A DNA stretch of 64,000 nucleotides from Megalobrama amblycephala. Lineage: Eukaryota; Chordata; Actinopteri; Cypriniformes; Xenocyprididae. Shown in pieces: positions 1 through 11,445 of the stretch. Where the stretch lies: NCBI RefSeq assembly GCF_018812025.1, contig NC_063063.1, forward strand, positions 9,044,663 through 9,108,662, written 5' to 3'. The number at the start of each line of letters is the position of its first letter. The first letter of the stretch is position 1. The position numbers and the translations under genes were made by a program. The notes beneath the pieces are model-generated. The model saw only the letters and a list, made by a program, of their open reading frames with translations. It was not told the DNA's origin and did not search any database.

Positions 1-230
1 CATATTGTAAATATCTAAAGAACCCTTTTCCTCTATAAATAAACTTTTGTGCAATGTGAATGTTCCATGGATTTTAAGAGTGTATTTACACACTCATTCT
101 TATCTAATAGAATTAACTGATTTATTACTAGTAAACATCCACAAAATTCACAGAGCGTAACATACAGAACTCATGGTCCAATCTTATCTATTCATTTGTT
201 ATGTTTTGTGTATTTTCCTACAACATCTAG

Positions 231-3200
231 GTCCAGACCAATAGTGTCTGTGGATGTGAAAGTAACCTACAGCCCATCCAACATCTCAACCAGTGAAGCA
301 GACTGCACCAGGCCACTGGAAAACACCTTGACAGTGTGCTTCAACATGAGTGGATACAAACACGCTATAACAGGTTTCCCCAAATTTTATGGCAGACTTT
401 ATTATTTTCAATAAATAATTTTAACAAAAATATCATAAAATGTTATTCAATAACATTTCCAGATTTGGCTGCAAATATTAGCTATACGTTAAAGCTGGAT
501 ACCAAGCGACTTAACCACCGGGCATACTTCTTACCCAGAAATCGTGTCCTCAGTAATGTTGTAAATGTTACACTGGAGGAAGTGTGCAAAGACCATCCTT
601 TCCTCATAGAGGTAAGTCATGTATTTTGTGGCAGCAAACAAGCCATTCCTAATTCTACAATTTACATAGTAACTCTGAATAGTTTTAGCATGTTAAAGGT
701 GCTAAAGAGGATGTTTTGCTTTATACATTTTTGCAATATTACTTGAAACTGTCTTTACTAACTGATAAAAGACTATTTATTAGGTGCACTGAAAGGAATA
801 ATATTAATATACATCATCTGTGCACGAGGTAGGGCCTTAAAAACATCAGCCAATCGTTTACGTGATCATCGCGTAAATGATTGACCCTTTGGCTTGTCAA
901 TCACTGCCATGACGTTCCTTGTGAGAGACGTGCGCGGATTGGCCCTCTGGCTTGTCAATCACTGCCATGACGTTCCTTGTGAGAGACGAGCGCGGATTGG
1001 CCCTCTGGCTTGTCAATCACTGCCGTGACGTTCCTTGTGAGAGACGAGCGCGGATTGGCCCTCTGGCTTGTCAATCACTGCCGTGACGTTCCTTGTGATA
1101 GACGTGCGCGGATTGGCCCTCTGGCTTGTCAATCACTGCCATGACGTTCCTTGTGAGAGACGAGCGCGGATTGGCCCTCTGGCTTGTCAATCACTGCCAT
1201 GACGTTCCTTGTGAGAGACGAGCGCGGATTGGCCCTCTGGCTTGTCAATCACTGCCGTGACGTTCCTTGTGATAGACGTGCGCGGATTGGCCCTCTGGCT
1301 TGTCAATCACTGCCGTGACGTTCCTTGTGAGAGACGTGCGTGGCTGCACGCTCCAGTAACTTTCCACACTCCACAGGCGCCGCATGCAATGTTTTTGTCA
1401 GGAGACAGGAGTAACAACTGCAGATTATGAGTTACATGCGGTGAGTCCGACATAATGAATCCACTAACACGACACAGGTGGTAAACACGACGTGCCAACG
1501 TGCACAAGTTTTGGGAGGCGTTCCCTCGATATTCTTACGCATGCGCCGATTTCAAAAACTCAGTAACAGTCTTTGGTTTCTCAGTCGACGAAAAGATCCT
1601 CTTTAGCACCTTTAATAGATTGATGGGTATGACAATGTTAATGTATTTGGTCTTGGCGGACTAAAACTGCTACGCCGCTGCTTTTGCAGCAACTATGGAC
1701 TTGCTTGGCAATAGATACAGAGACATGCTGCTGTGAGATTGTAAAATGTGCTGCAGTTGCTGCATGAGTAGGCATACATAAATCTCATAGCAGATTTAGA
1801 CAAGTGGTGCTGAGGGAGGTGGAGGGTTTCAAAGGAACTGAAGGAAACTGATTTAATGTTGAACAAGCTCATTGGCTGCAGAATAAGCAGATGCCAATCA
1901 TCTTGTGCCATGTAGTTAAATATGTGATTGCTAGCAGATTCAATGTAAATTACCTATCTGTGCTATCTAGAGATTCATGTGTATGTATGTAACAATTTAT
2001 TAATTGTTCACCAATTGTCCAGTCTTGTACAGGGGATCCTCTCAAACCGCTGCTTAATGAATTAATGTTCACTTTTGAGGGTCTGCCCTCACAAAGTCTG
2101 GAGAACTTAAAGCCTGTTCTCTTACCCTGGATAGAGAACACTACCTTATGGATGGTAAGGGACACATATTCAAAGTAAACCTATACTGTCATAAAGTGAG
2201 CCCTTCATATATCAAGTTGCTTTGCTGTAATATCCTAAGACTTTGTATTTCTTTTACACATATATCATAATGTTATTCAATACAGAATAAGTTGTCAGCA
2301 GAATAAGTTTTCATTTCACTACCGTGAAAAAGTGTGAGCAAATTTACACTCATCGGCCACTTTATTAGGTCCACCATGCTAGTACGGGGTTGGACCCCCT
2401 TTTGCCTTTGGAACTGCATTAATTCTTCATGGCATAGATTCAACAAGGTCCTGAAAACAGAGATTACGGAATCAGAGATCTTGTTCCATATGACATGATC
2501 AAATCATTGCACATTACACATCCATGATGCAAATCTTCCATTCCAGCACATCGCAAAAGTTAATGTGGAGCCCATTTGAGTATAGTGAACTCATTGTCAT
2601 GTTCAGGAAACCAGTTTTATATGATTTGAGCTTTTTGGCACATTATCCTGTTGGAAGTAGCCATCAGAAGATGGGTACACTGTGGTCATAAATGGATGGA
2701 CATGGTCAGCAAGAATACTCAGGTAGGCTGTGGCGTTTGAATGTTGCAAACTTGGTATTAATGGGCCTAAAGTGTGCCAAGAGAATATCCTCAACACCAT
2801 TACACCAGCAGCAGCAGCAGCAGCAGTCTGGACCTTTAATGCAAGGCAGGATGGATTCATGCTTTCATGTTGTTTACGTCAAATTCTGACCCTACTATCT
2901 GAATGTTGCAGCAGAAATCGAGACTCATCAGACCAGGCAATGTTATTTCAATCTTCTTTTGTTCAAATTTGGTGAGCCCATGTGAATTTTAATCTTAGTT
3001 TCCTGTTCTTAGCTGACAGGAGTGGCACCGGTGTGTCTTCTGCTGCTGGAGCTCATCTGCTTCAAGGTTCAACATGTTGTGCATTCAGAGATGCTCTCCT
3101 GAGCAGACCTCAGTTGTAATGAGAGGTTATTTGAGTTACTGTTGCCTTTCTATAAGCTGGAACCAGTTTGGTCTTTCTCCTCTGACCTCTGGCATCAACA

Positions 3201-6200
3201 AGGCATTTTCACCAACAGAACTGCCGCTCACTGGATATTTTCTCTTTTTCTGACCATTCTCTGTAAACCCTAGAGATGGTTGTTTGTGAAAATCCCAGTA
3301 GATAAGCAGTTTCTGAAATACTCAGACCAGACCGTCTGGCACCAACAACCATGCCACGTTCAAAGTCACTTACCTTTTATTCCCCATTCTGATGCCATTT
3401 GACCTTCAGCAGATAGTCTCGACCATTTCTACATGCTTATATGCATTGAGTTTCTGCTGATTAGATATTTGTGTTAACGGGTAGTTGAACAGGTGTACGT
3501 GATAAAGTGGCCAGTGAGTGTAAATGGGAATATATGTAAAAAATGGGAATATACAGCTATGGAAAAAATTAAGAGACCACTCCAAGTTCAGAAATCAATG
3601 TTAAGTGGTCTCTTAATTTTTTCCATAGCTGTATGTAAAAAAAATCTTATTTTTATTCTAACCTCATATTTCAGTTAGATTATGAGATAAACTGTGGATC
3701 AGACAACCTTTGTGTTGACGACCTCAAAGTGGACTTCAGCTTTGATGGGTAAGTTAATGGTGAAGTCACAAATTAATTTCTGCACAACTGTCATCAAACA
3801 TAATTCTTTAACACTCCACCGAACAGCCATTGGTCAGATGGTCATACAGTATAGTCTCACTCCCTAAAATTGGTGCAGTTTAACTCTGTGTCTCCTTTGT
3901 TTCTGTGATCCAGATCTACAAATATAGAGGTTGGGATAATGCAGGAGATCAATGTGACAGTGTTTGTAGAGAACAGAGGAGAAAACTCATTCAACACCCA
4001 CTTCACCCTAAACTACCCCTTTGGACTTTCCTACAGGAGAATTATGCCTCGAGTGGTAAGGCAGGATGACATTTATTGCGTGTGGGGTTAAAAACAGCAA
4101 GTGAAGTTCATTGTTTTACATTGTAAAGAGCAAGTTTAGTAGTTAAAGGGTTAGTTCACCCAAAAATGAAAATTCTGTAATTTATTACTCACCCTCATGC
4201 CGTTCCACACCCGTAAGACCTTCCTTAATCTTCGGAACACAAATTAAGATATTTTAGTTGAAATCCGATGGCTCAGTGAGGCCTGCATAGCCAGCAATGA
4301 CATTTCCTCTCTCAAGATCCATAAAGGTACTAAAACCATATTTAAATCAGTTCATGTGAGTACAGTGGTTCAATATTAATATTATAAAGAGACGAGAATA
4401 TTTTTGGTGCTCCAAAAAAACAAAGTAATGACTCGTATAGTGATGGCCGATTTCAAAACACTGCTTCAGGAAGCTTCGGAGCATAATGAATCAGCATATC
4501 GAATCATGATTCAGATCGCGTGTCAAACCGCCAAACTACTGAAATCATGTGACTTTGGCGCTCCGAACAGCTGATTCGATACACTGATTCATAACGCTCC
4601 GAAGCTTCATGAAGCAGTGTTTTGAAATCGGCCATCACTAAATAAGTCGTTATTTTGTTTTTTTTGGCCCACCAAAAATATTCTCGTCTCTTTATAATAT
4701 TAATATTGAACCACTGTACTCACATGAACTGATTTAAATATGGTTTTAGTACCTTTATGGATCTTGAGAGAGAAAAATGTCATTGCTGGCTATGCAGGCC
4801 TCACTGAGCCATCGGATTTCAACTAAAATATCTTAATTTGTGTTCTGAAGATTAACGAAGGTCTTACGGGTGTGGAGCGGCATGAGGGTGAGTAATTAAT
4901 GACAGAATTTTCATTTTTGGGCGAACTAACCCTTTTAAGTGCATGTAAAAAAAAAAAAAATCCATGCATTTTTCAAACTGCTTGTCCAATTTAGGGCTGT
5001 AGGGATGCTAGAGCTTAAATAAAGTATTATACAGTAGGCTGCTACAGTATATGATCAAGAACCCAATTTTTTCCTGTTTGTGAGCAGGGCAGAGTGGATT
5101 GCCGTTCTTTAGATGGCATGCAAGGAGTTTCAGCAGGGGAGATAATCTGTCGGGTCAATAACCCTCTATTCCCAGAAAATGCTTCTGTGAGTCAAAATCT
5201 ATGTGAAAAGACACACAAACAGAATGCAGAGAGGTCCAAAAGTCTGAGATTTTTCAAAATTTAAAATTTTGATTTGATTTAAAATCTGCTTTAAACTTGG
5301 AAATACTTTTATTGATATCTTTTAAAAAATTTTACGCAAATGTTATGACATAAAATTGAAGAAAGATTCTGTGTTGTTCCTGTAAATTTGTTGACCATGT
5401 GATATTCACTTTGGCTACATTCACACTCAGTTTTTGGGATTGACAACTGCATTTACTTATACAGTAGGTATGAGTCTCGAAATGTTCCGTTCAAATAGCA
5501 ACTTACAGTAGCGTCTTGAATACTGTCTTTATGAACGTGCAACGGGAGTCAAGCCCGTATTCTCTTTGCAGGAATCATAGCGACATAGCGACCAAAGTAA
5601 TATCAAAGATGGCGATGTCCATAAAACCGAAAAGTCTTATCAGACTTTGATTGGTCGATAAGTCAGTCAATCTGAATTGAGATTCTTTGTCTGTATTGAG
5701 TACTAGATATTTGAAAAAGTTTCTATAGATCTATGTACTAGAGATTTTTAAAGTTTTAAGTCTAAGGGGTGGAGCTCAGACTCTCCACTGACCTTGTTAA
5801 TGTCTAAATTAATTCTAAATTCTGATTGGGTAAACCTTTCACCATTAGTGGTTTCGCATCAAAATTACTTTGGTAAACTTTACTATGGTAAAGAGTTCAC
5901 CACTGGCTCTCCACTGACTTTTGGACCCTAATGTATACACACATGTTGAAATGTTTTTAAAGCATCATCTTTGTTTTTAAAATGTTTTATAACAAAAAAA
6001 GTCTTAACTCATTCTTCTAGGCAGTGTTTGACATTATTTACAGTATTAACAAAGAAAGCCATTTTGACCAAAAGGTGACATTCAATGCATCTGTTACTAG
6101 GTATGGTGTTCATTTTTTTTTACTTTTATAGCTGAATATAGTCTGTCAAATGTATTTGAATTATACTGACATGCAAAACCAAAATGCTCTGTCATTTCCA

Positions 6201-7949
6201 GTGACAATACGAATCACTCTGAAAACAGTGAACCAATAAAAATAAGAAACATCAGTGTAAAACATGCAATCTATGTTGCCTTGTTGAGGTCAGTGCTTCT
6301 TTTTGCCACGTAGTATGATTAGAATGACGTTTTTGCTATTTGTTATTTTGCTTTTTTCTCATCTCGATTCATAACCTCATCTAGTGTATTCTGTGTATCT
6401 CCTAAAGACATAGAGATTCCAGCACTTACATACATTTTACAAGTGGGAAAAACAATCTGGAAAAACCAGTGCAACAGATATTGGAGGTAAAGATGCTTCT
6501 TCAGACATAGAATCCTCTAGGTAACACATTATTGTTATTACATGTACTTACTATAGTAATAATAGTAAATTATGCATAATTAGTAACTAACCCTAGCCAT
6601 AACTCTGAAGTACATGTCCTGTAGTTAATAAATATTACTCAGTACATATTTGAGTAAGTAGAATGTAACTACGTCACCTTAAAATAAAGTTTAACCTTCC
6701 TTTATTTCACCTCACATCAAATCACATCAAATCAAAATCAGTTGTCAATATCAATAAACCTCCTTCTGTTTATGTCTCTAAGGTGAAGAATGAGCTTAGA
6801 GAGCTAAATTTAACCGTTTTCATTAGAGTACCTATACAACTGGGAGCTGAAAACATCTGGGCTGACCAAAAGTTGAAGGTAAAAGCAAATGCAAAGGAGA
6901 AATAAATAAGAACCAAAGGCCTTTAGTGTCAAATGCTGTGTCTTTATTGTAGTCCATATCATTTTTGTGGTCCAAATTTACATATTTATATACTTAAATA
7001 TAAATAAATATACTTAATATTTTGTAAAAGATTCCAGATTGCTTTAGGGAAGGAGATGAACAGCCCACAACCAGTGATTTTCTGACAGTGCTCAAAAAGG
7101 AAAGAAAAAACCTATTAGTGAGTTAATGTTTTTATTTACTTTTCAATTTGAAATTTTAGATTTTGAATGTTTTACTTTAAATGTAAATAATTTGTCAAAT
7201 GAAACATTGTTTGACTTGAATTCATCACTGTTAAACATGCTGTTATGTTTGTTCTGTCAGAACTGCTCTGTGGCGGTGTGTGCCGTGTTCAGGTGTGATG
7301 TGAATCTGATGAGAAGTGAAAGAAAGTTCTATAATATCTCTAGCAATGTGAGATCTGGATGGATTGAGCAGGTATCTGAAGTTACAGGGCTTGAAATCTT
7401 TATTTAAAAAAGAGAAATCTGCCATTTTAATTCACATTGTTTTTATTTTTGTAGATCGGGATTCAGTCTGCTTCTTTTGAGTTGGTCAGTACAGCATCTC
7501 TGGATTATGATAAAGACAAATACACTTACTTCACTGATTCTCTCAGCTCTGCATCAGTTTGCGAGGTAATGCATACTTTACTAAAGCCTGTTATAATTTT
7601 CCAGCTGTTAGTGACAACATTTATCGCAAACTTTTTCATTGTACTGTCAATGTGTGTGCATGTGAAGGTGAATACTCAGGTGGAAGTCTATGAGGAACCC
7701 AACCTTCTAAAAGAGGTCACTGCAGGAGTTGTTGGAGGACTGTTGATCACCTCATTAATCACAGCCACTCTCTATAAGGTGCAATATACCAACCTGTTTA
7801 TAATTCATAAGTAGTGAACTTTAACATAATATATAAGATAGTCTTTTCTTTTTCTCTTGCAGTCTGGGTTTTTCAAAAGAAAGGCCAAGCAGCGGATGAA
7901 GGATTTAACACAAGAACCTGAAGAACTGGAATGTCTAGATAAAAATTAA
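231..7949 (+). CDS. Integrin alpha chain, ITGAM-like, copy 1 (3' part, 15 exons)
   Basis: This is the C-terminal half of a cell-surface integrin alpha subunit, which pairs with a beta subunit in leukocyte adhesion; the 5' half lies before the window. Exons by homology with copy 2 and GT-AG sites: 231-373, 463-611, 2023-2154, 3675-3748, 3914-4055, 5088-5186, 6021-6100, 6202-6288, 6408-6486, 6783-6878, 7031-7117, 7261-7371, 7455-7565, 7668-7778, 7863-7949. Phases match throughout and give 528 residues plus a stop with no break. The product covers the thigh and calf beta-sandwich domains. It then has a transmembrane helix (exon 7668-7778, containing AGVVGGLLITSLITATLYK) and a cytoplasmic tail starting GFFKR, the conserved alpha-chain membrane-proximal motif. 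Assignment to the ITGAM/ITGAX group rests on the I-domain-containing neighbour copy. The exact orthologue is not determinable here. Confidence 0.93.
693..1615. mobile_element. Non-autonomous DNA element with TTAA ends and internal minisatellite
   Basis: The ends form an inverted repeat: TTAAAGGTGCTAAAGAGGAT at the left and its reverse complement at 1596-1615. Both ends begin with TTAA, which may be the target duplication (piggyBac-like) or contain a TTA/TAA duplication (Harbinger-like). No transposase is present. It sits in an intron of integrin copy 1. Confidence 0.7.
883..1341 (+). repeat. 58-bp minisatellite, about 8 copies
   Basis: A unit containing GGCCCTCTGGCTTGTCAATC recurs at 941, 999, 1057, 1115, 1173, 1231 and 1289, exactly 58 bp apart, with one diverged copy before. 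Units differ at a few sites (CCATGACG/CCGTGACG, GAGAGACG/GATAGACG, ACGAGCG/ACGTGCG). These variants recur in a higher-order pattern, which suggests amplification of multi-unit blocks. The unit is CpG-rich compared with the AT-rich surroundings. Confidence 0.95.
1616..2022. other. Intron remainder, nothing recognised
   Basis: This is AT-rich intron of integrin copy 1 between the TIR element and the exon at 2023. I see no coding, RNA or terminal-repeat signal. Confidence 0.5.
2347..3520 (-). mobile_element. Decayed Tc1/mariner-type transposon
   Basis: The element is flanked by TA (2345-2346 and 3521-3522). Its ends are imperfect inverted repeats around CGGCCACTTTATTAGGT on the left and GATAAAGTGGCCAGTGAGTG on the right. 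On the minus strand, 2860-2603 still reads as a Tc1-like transposase core with segments such as FSWHTLGPLIPS and DGYFQQDN, the latter around the second catalytic Asp. A CAG run at 2807-2827 sits inside this relic. Reading frames are otherwise destroyed. It lies in the intron between the copy-1 exons ending at 2154 and starting at 3675. Confidence 0.8.
3554..3631. mobile_element. 78-bp hairpin MITE (Tc1/mariner type)
   Basis: This is a perfect palindrome. CAGCTATGGAAAAAATTAAG and the following GAGACCACT pair with the reverse complement at the right end around a short loop. It is flanked by TA on both sides (3552-3553, 3632-3633), as expected for a Tc1/mariner-mobilised element. Confidence 0.85.
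4143..4938. mobile_element. About 800-bp foldback element with near full-length arms
   Basis: Left arm TTAAAGGGTTAGTTCACCC onward is mirrored at the right by a sequence ending GGGCGAACTAACCCTTTTAA. The complementarity continues for almost the whole length through CTCACCCTCATGCCG, TATTCTCGTCTCTTTATAAT and an inner palindrome around AGCTTCGGAGC. There is no coding capacity. It belongs to the group of TTAA-ended fish MITEs; relatives occur at 34013-34611 and as relics near 25895 and 27748. Confidence 0.85.
5232..5928. mobile_element. Possible MITE with short terminal inverted repeats
   Basis: GGTCCAAAAGTC at the left is matched by GACTTTTGGACC at the right end. The interior has no coding signal. 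The boundary rests only on the 12-bp inverted repeat. Confidence 0.4.
7566..7667 (+). other. Open 102-bp intron of integrin copy 1
   Basis: This intron separates the last ectodomain exon (ending 7565) from the transmembrane exon (starting 7668). It is 102 bp, in phase 0, and has no in-frame stop, so retention would add 34 residues including the hydrophobic stretch PVIIFQLLVTTFIANFFIVL. The acceptor (TGTGAAG) lacks a good pyrimidine tract. A better-looking TTTTCCAG at 7602 would leave an intron of only 37 bp. Confidence 0.7.
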
Positions 7950-8959
7950 TGCAGAATCGATTAATTACTTTTTTTAAAATTTTACTTCATTGAGCTTCCA
8001 TCAAAATAGTCAATTCATTCAAATAATTATGATTCAATTTCATATGTTGCTAATAACACGCATACACAGACAGACAGATAATATATGTAAATATAAATAC
8101 TAAGGTGCACTACGGAAGTTATTTTTTAAATGAACAAAAATTAATTATTAAGCAAGAACATAAAAATTCAGTGTTCAAAAGTCCTCGTCTCTTTGCCTGG
8201 TTCACAATTGCTTTTAATAAAGATTTACAATTTTAGCTGTCGGGTCAGACTTCATGGGAAATATCAGTTGGTATGTAATTCATCTTTACATGATGTTAGC
8301 TTTAGCAAATCAGCATGTACTTGTGTTATGTTGTGTTTGGGCTCGTTTGAAATCAAGAACACCTGCTCTAAATAAATATATTTACATGCACTTGGTATTG
8401 TTTGGTCTCTACCTGAAACAGTTACGCTTGTTGTGTTCTGCTAGTTGAGACCTTTTCAACGATATATATGAATAGCGGTTTAGTCCAAATTTTCTGAAGA
8501 GTCTCAATCACTTTATATGATGAATAGATTTAATTTAGGCTTTTACTCGCATGTAAACATTGATCAGCGAACATAAGCAGAAGCTTAACCGAACCCGAAT
8601 AACGCACAAGAACAAACCTCTTCTGGAAGCTCAAACATGCTGCGTAACCAGTGAGCTTCATTCTTGTGTGTCTTTGCTTTTATTATTAGGTATTGCAATT
8701 TGTATATTTATTAGACATTATCAACATATCTTTTTGTCACAAGTTTACAATTTTATTTTATTTTTTTAATTGTTGAAACCTACTGGCTCAACTAATTGGA
8801 AAACAGTATCCAACTAACCCATTGATCTCACTCTGCGCACGTGTGTGTGTGTGTGTGAGAGAAAGAGAGAATTTTGAATTTTAAAAATTAATTTTATTAT
8901 AATCATGCATCAGTAATACAATTTTTTCCTAAAAAAAAAAAAAAAAAAAAAACAATTAC
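7950..8959 (+). other. 3' UTR of integrin copy 1 and intergenic sequence
   Basis: An AATAAA polyadenylation signal at 8216-8221 lies 267 bp after the stop codon and is the likeliest 3' end. A second, ATAAATA-type candidate is near 8370. A short GT microsatellite is at 8842-8858 and a poly-A run at about 8932-8952. No other gene is seen. Confidence 0.6.
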
Positions 8960-10012
8960 AACGCAAATGCCAAAGAAAACATTAAAAGAAGAAAAAGTAG
9001 AAAGAAAGAAAACCAGAATTACAACAAATGAGTAAATAAACAGCTCTTCATCAACAACAAAGCACAGCACTCCATTAACACACTGTCACGATCACGTCTG
9101 TTCCTGTCACATCCCGGACTACATTTCCCATGATCCTCCATTGCTTATCACCTGCACTCACTTCACAATCGCTCCACACTAATCACCACACCCAGCTGCC
9201 ACACATTACCTGGACTATAAAAGACTCATACACACACCACCTCACCGTGAAGCCTTGTTGCCTCTGTGTACAATTCCAAGCGTTTATATCTTGTCTGCCT
9301 GTCTGTTTCCCGTCTACGATCCTGTGCCACCTATCCTGACCTTTGCTTTGTATACTGACCTGTGATTGATATCTGCCAGTCCTGACCCTCTGCTTGTTCC
9401 TGACTACGATTCTGCCTGTTCCTTGCTGTACCTGTTTGCTGTTGTCTGACCCCTGCCTGTACGACCACGCTCACCTTTTAATAAAGCTGCATTTGGATCT
9501 TACCTTGAGTCCCGCTCCGTTACACACACCACTTCATCTCAAATGTTAACAGATCTTTCATTGACTTATAAAAATGAAAATCAATGGATACTCTTGCTTT
9601 TACCATATTTAAAAACATTAACACTACACCTTCCCCCGACGATCTTTCAACCTTATTTTTCCTGCTCACATAAATGGCTAATTTGGCCTGTACTAAAATA
9701 AAATTCAACAATTGACAAATACAGCTTTACTTTTTAACAAATTTTAAACCAAAAATACTAAAAAACTATTTTTGTAGGACCAAAAATAAAGGCTTCAATG
9801 TATCACACTCTATAAAAGCATGAAAAAGCTGTTTCTCTTTTCAGGCAAAAAGGACATTCCACGCTAACATCAGGATTTAAAACAGAAATGAATGCATTTA
9901 CTGCAATGGCACAATGAAGCAGTCGCCACTGTATATCCCCTGTCCTTTTTTTAAACAGTGGCTTATACAGAGAACTCCACTCTGGTTTCACATTCTCTTC
10001 CACATTCAGCAC
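8960..10012 (-). mobile_element. LINE 3'-end relic (L1/Tx1-like), split by a solo LTR
   Basis: Minus-strand reading 10012-9803 contains KKRTGDIQWRLLHCAIAVNA and then VECPFCLKRETAFSCF. This is the region after reverse transcriptase that ends in a zinc-knuckle-like CxxC in Tx1/L1-type LINEs. Reading 9711-9520 (AKLAIYVSRKNKVERSS) continues the same C-terminal domain. The coding trace resumes left of the inserted LTR at 9084. Several frames are broken and the 5' part is missing. Confidence 0.65.
9084..9524 (+). mobile_element. Solo LTR, 441 bp
   Basis: It begins TGTCACGATCACG and ends CTCCGTTACA, the TG...CA format. It is bounded by CACAC on both sides (9079-9083 and 9525-9529), although the flank is low complexity. 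It contains a TATA-like CTATAAAAGAC near 9217 and an AATAAA signal near 9480 (promoter and polyadenylation signals of an LTR). It is inserted in the LINE relic. A second copy in reverse orientation is at 12105-12598. Confidence 0.8.
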
Positions 10013-10476
10013 CGTACGTCAAGGTGTATCTACTCTATTACTCGAAATATTTTTATTAAAAGTGAATATCAATAAATGAAGCTGCTCAGTTTAAGCCAAG
10101 AAAGAAGTTTAGTCAACAGTGAAAAATATACAAGGCAACCAATTGCATTCAACAAAACATTTAATTATATATTATATCCAGGGAGAGGGTAGGTAAGTTT
10201 TCCTTGAAGGTTCTGTCTTCAAAGAAACTCATTCGACTTACAGTGAGAGAAAGTTGGCAGAAAGTAGGCCAGAAAAGGAATATAAGTGGTCACAATAGCC
10301 ATTACATTCTTTCAGGGCAGCTGTAGGATGATCTGGAGTCCTGGTGGTGAATCAAGAATCAGTCCAATGCTTATACATACATTGATAACTAAAGCATTCA
10401 AAATCCACACTATAAGTAATGCTACAGTTACTTGAATTTTTGGGTGAGAGCATTCCACTGCCAGAAGCAGACTGTG
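10013..10476. other. Unassigned intergenic sequence
   Basis: No coding, RNA or terminal-repeat structure is recognised between the LINE relic and the next TIR element. Confidence 0.4.
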
Positions 10477-11445
10477 GGCCTGTTTCCACCTGGTATTAAG
10501 ATGTGTTTTGGCTGATCGGATAACAAGTGGATGACACTGAATGGTCAACGTGATTTTGCCAAGTAAGACATGTTACTGGATCAACATTCCTATCCGAAAA
10601 TTTAGCCCTAACCTTTTCCCAACCCCTAAACCTAACCCTACCCATAACTTATCCCTAAAATCAGAGGGAAATGGTATTTGAATAACACTGTTGTGGAAGC
10701 ACCTAACCCAGGTTGTAAGCCTAAACTTGACATAAATGGTAAACCTGTCCCTCAAATCTGATTGGTTGATTGGAATGTTGTTCAAGGATCAACAAAGATG
10801 TTGATCCAGGAACATGTTGAACTTGGTGAAATCACGTTCACCACACTGAATACAGGTGGAAATGGGGTCTAAAACGGTTTGAGTTTGTCCACTTTCGACC
10901 ACTTCCAGAAGTATTCGAAAATGCATTCGACCGGACTGCTTTCATAGTGGAAACGCTCATGTAGTCAACAGCCACTAAAGACCATCTACTCTCCATCTAC
11001 TGACCTAATGTGTAAACATTATGGGAAGCACTCTAGCCAGATGGGATTTAAACTTCGTTGGCTGAAGACCCAAGTTTGGTTTGAAGGTGAAAAATGTACC
11101 AAGCACAATGTTCTCTCACCATTCCTGATTTCTAATACATACTCACTCGTTCAGCTGGTCTCACGGCCGTCAGAGCAGAAACAAACACTGATGCTCTCAA
11201 TATGTTTTCCTGTCATCTCTGGGTGCGTTCATATGTAAACTGCTCAAGCTTATTTTGTCCATTAGATTGAAAGATCTGTAAAAACCCATACATTTGTCCA
11301 TCCCCTTGAAGAAATCAGGACAGAAGTGGTTGAAAGAGGACAAAAGAGACAGATTAAAACACCAGTGTAAACGTGTATGTGTCTCCCTCGTCCACTTGTG
11401 ATCCGATCGACCAAAATGCATCTTAACACTAGGGGTAAACAGGGC
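10477..11445. mobile_element. Long-TIR DNA element (non-autonomous)
   Basis: The left end (CCTGTTTCCACCTGGTATTA onward, including AAGATGTGTTTTGG and GATCGGAT) is mirrored at the right by ATCCGATCGACCAAAATGCA followed by a short G-rich end before AACAGGGC. The arms are about 65 bp and imperfect. A fragment of the same family (GTCTCCCTCGTCTACTTCCG) recurs near 42617. No transposase was found. A further nested inverted repeat is at 10543-10850. Confidence 0.6.
10543..10850. mobile_element. Nested TIR element inside the preceding element
   Basis: TCAACGTGATTTTGCC and ATGTTACTGGATCAACAT at the left are mirrored by ATGTTGATCCAGGAACAT and GGTGAAATCACGTT at the right. There is no coding capacity. 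The boundaries are approximate. Confidence 0.5.

Noticed and set aside
883..1341. Regular 58-bp direct repeats as a CRISPR-like array
   Set aside because: The whole 58-bp unit is conserved with no variable spacers, and the context is a vertebrate intron inside a TIR element.
2603..2860. Minus-strand 85-codon frame as a host gene
   Set aside because: It reads as the core of a Tc1-like transposase within a TA-flanked, TIR-bounded element.
3554..3631. Perfect hairpin as a microRNA precursor
   Set aside because: The TA flanks and perfectly paired arms fit a Tc1-type MITE; a miRNA precursor normally has imperfect arms and no target duplication.
4143..4938. Long hairpin as a functional non-coding RNA
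   Set aside because: Its ends, mirrored arms and related copies elsewhere in the window identify a foldback transposon.
5187..6020. Search for an extra integrin exon in this intron
   Set aside because: Flanking exons are consecutive in copy 2 and phases fit; nothing homologous was seen.
7602..7602. TTTTCCAG as the acceptor of the copy 1 transmembrane exon
   Set aside because: It would make an intron of 37 bp, below the usual vertebrate minimum; the homologous boundary in copy 2 supports 7668.
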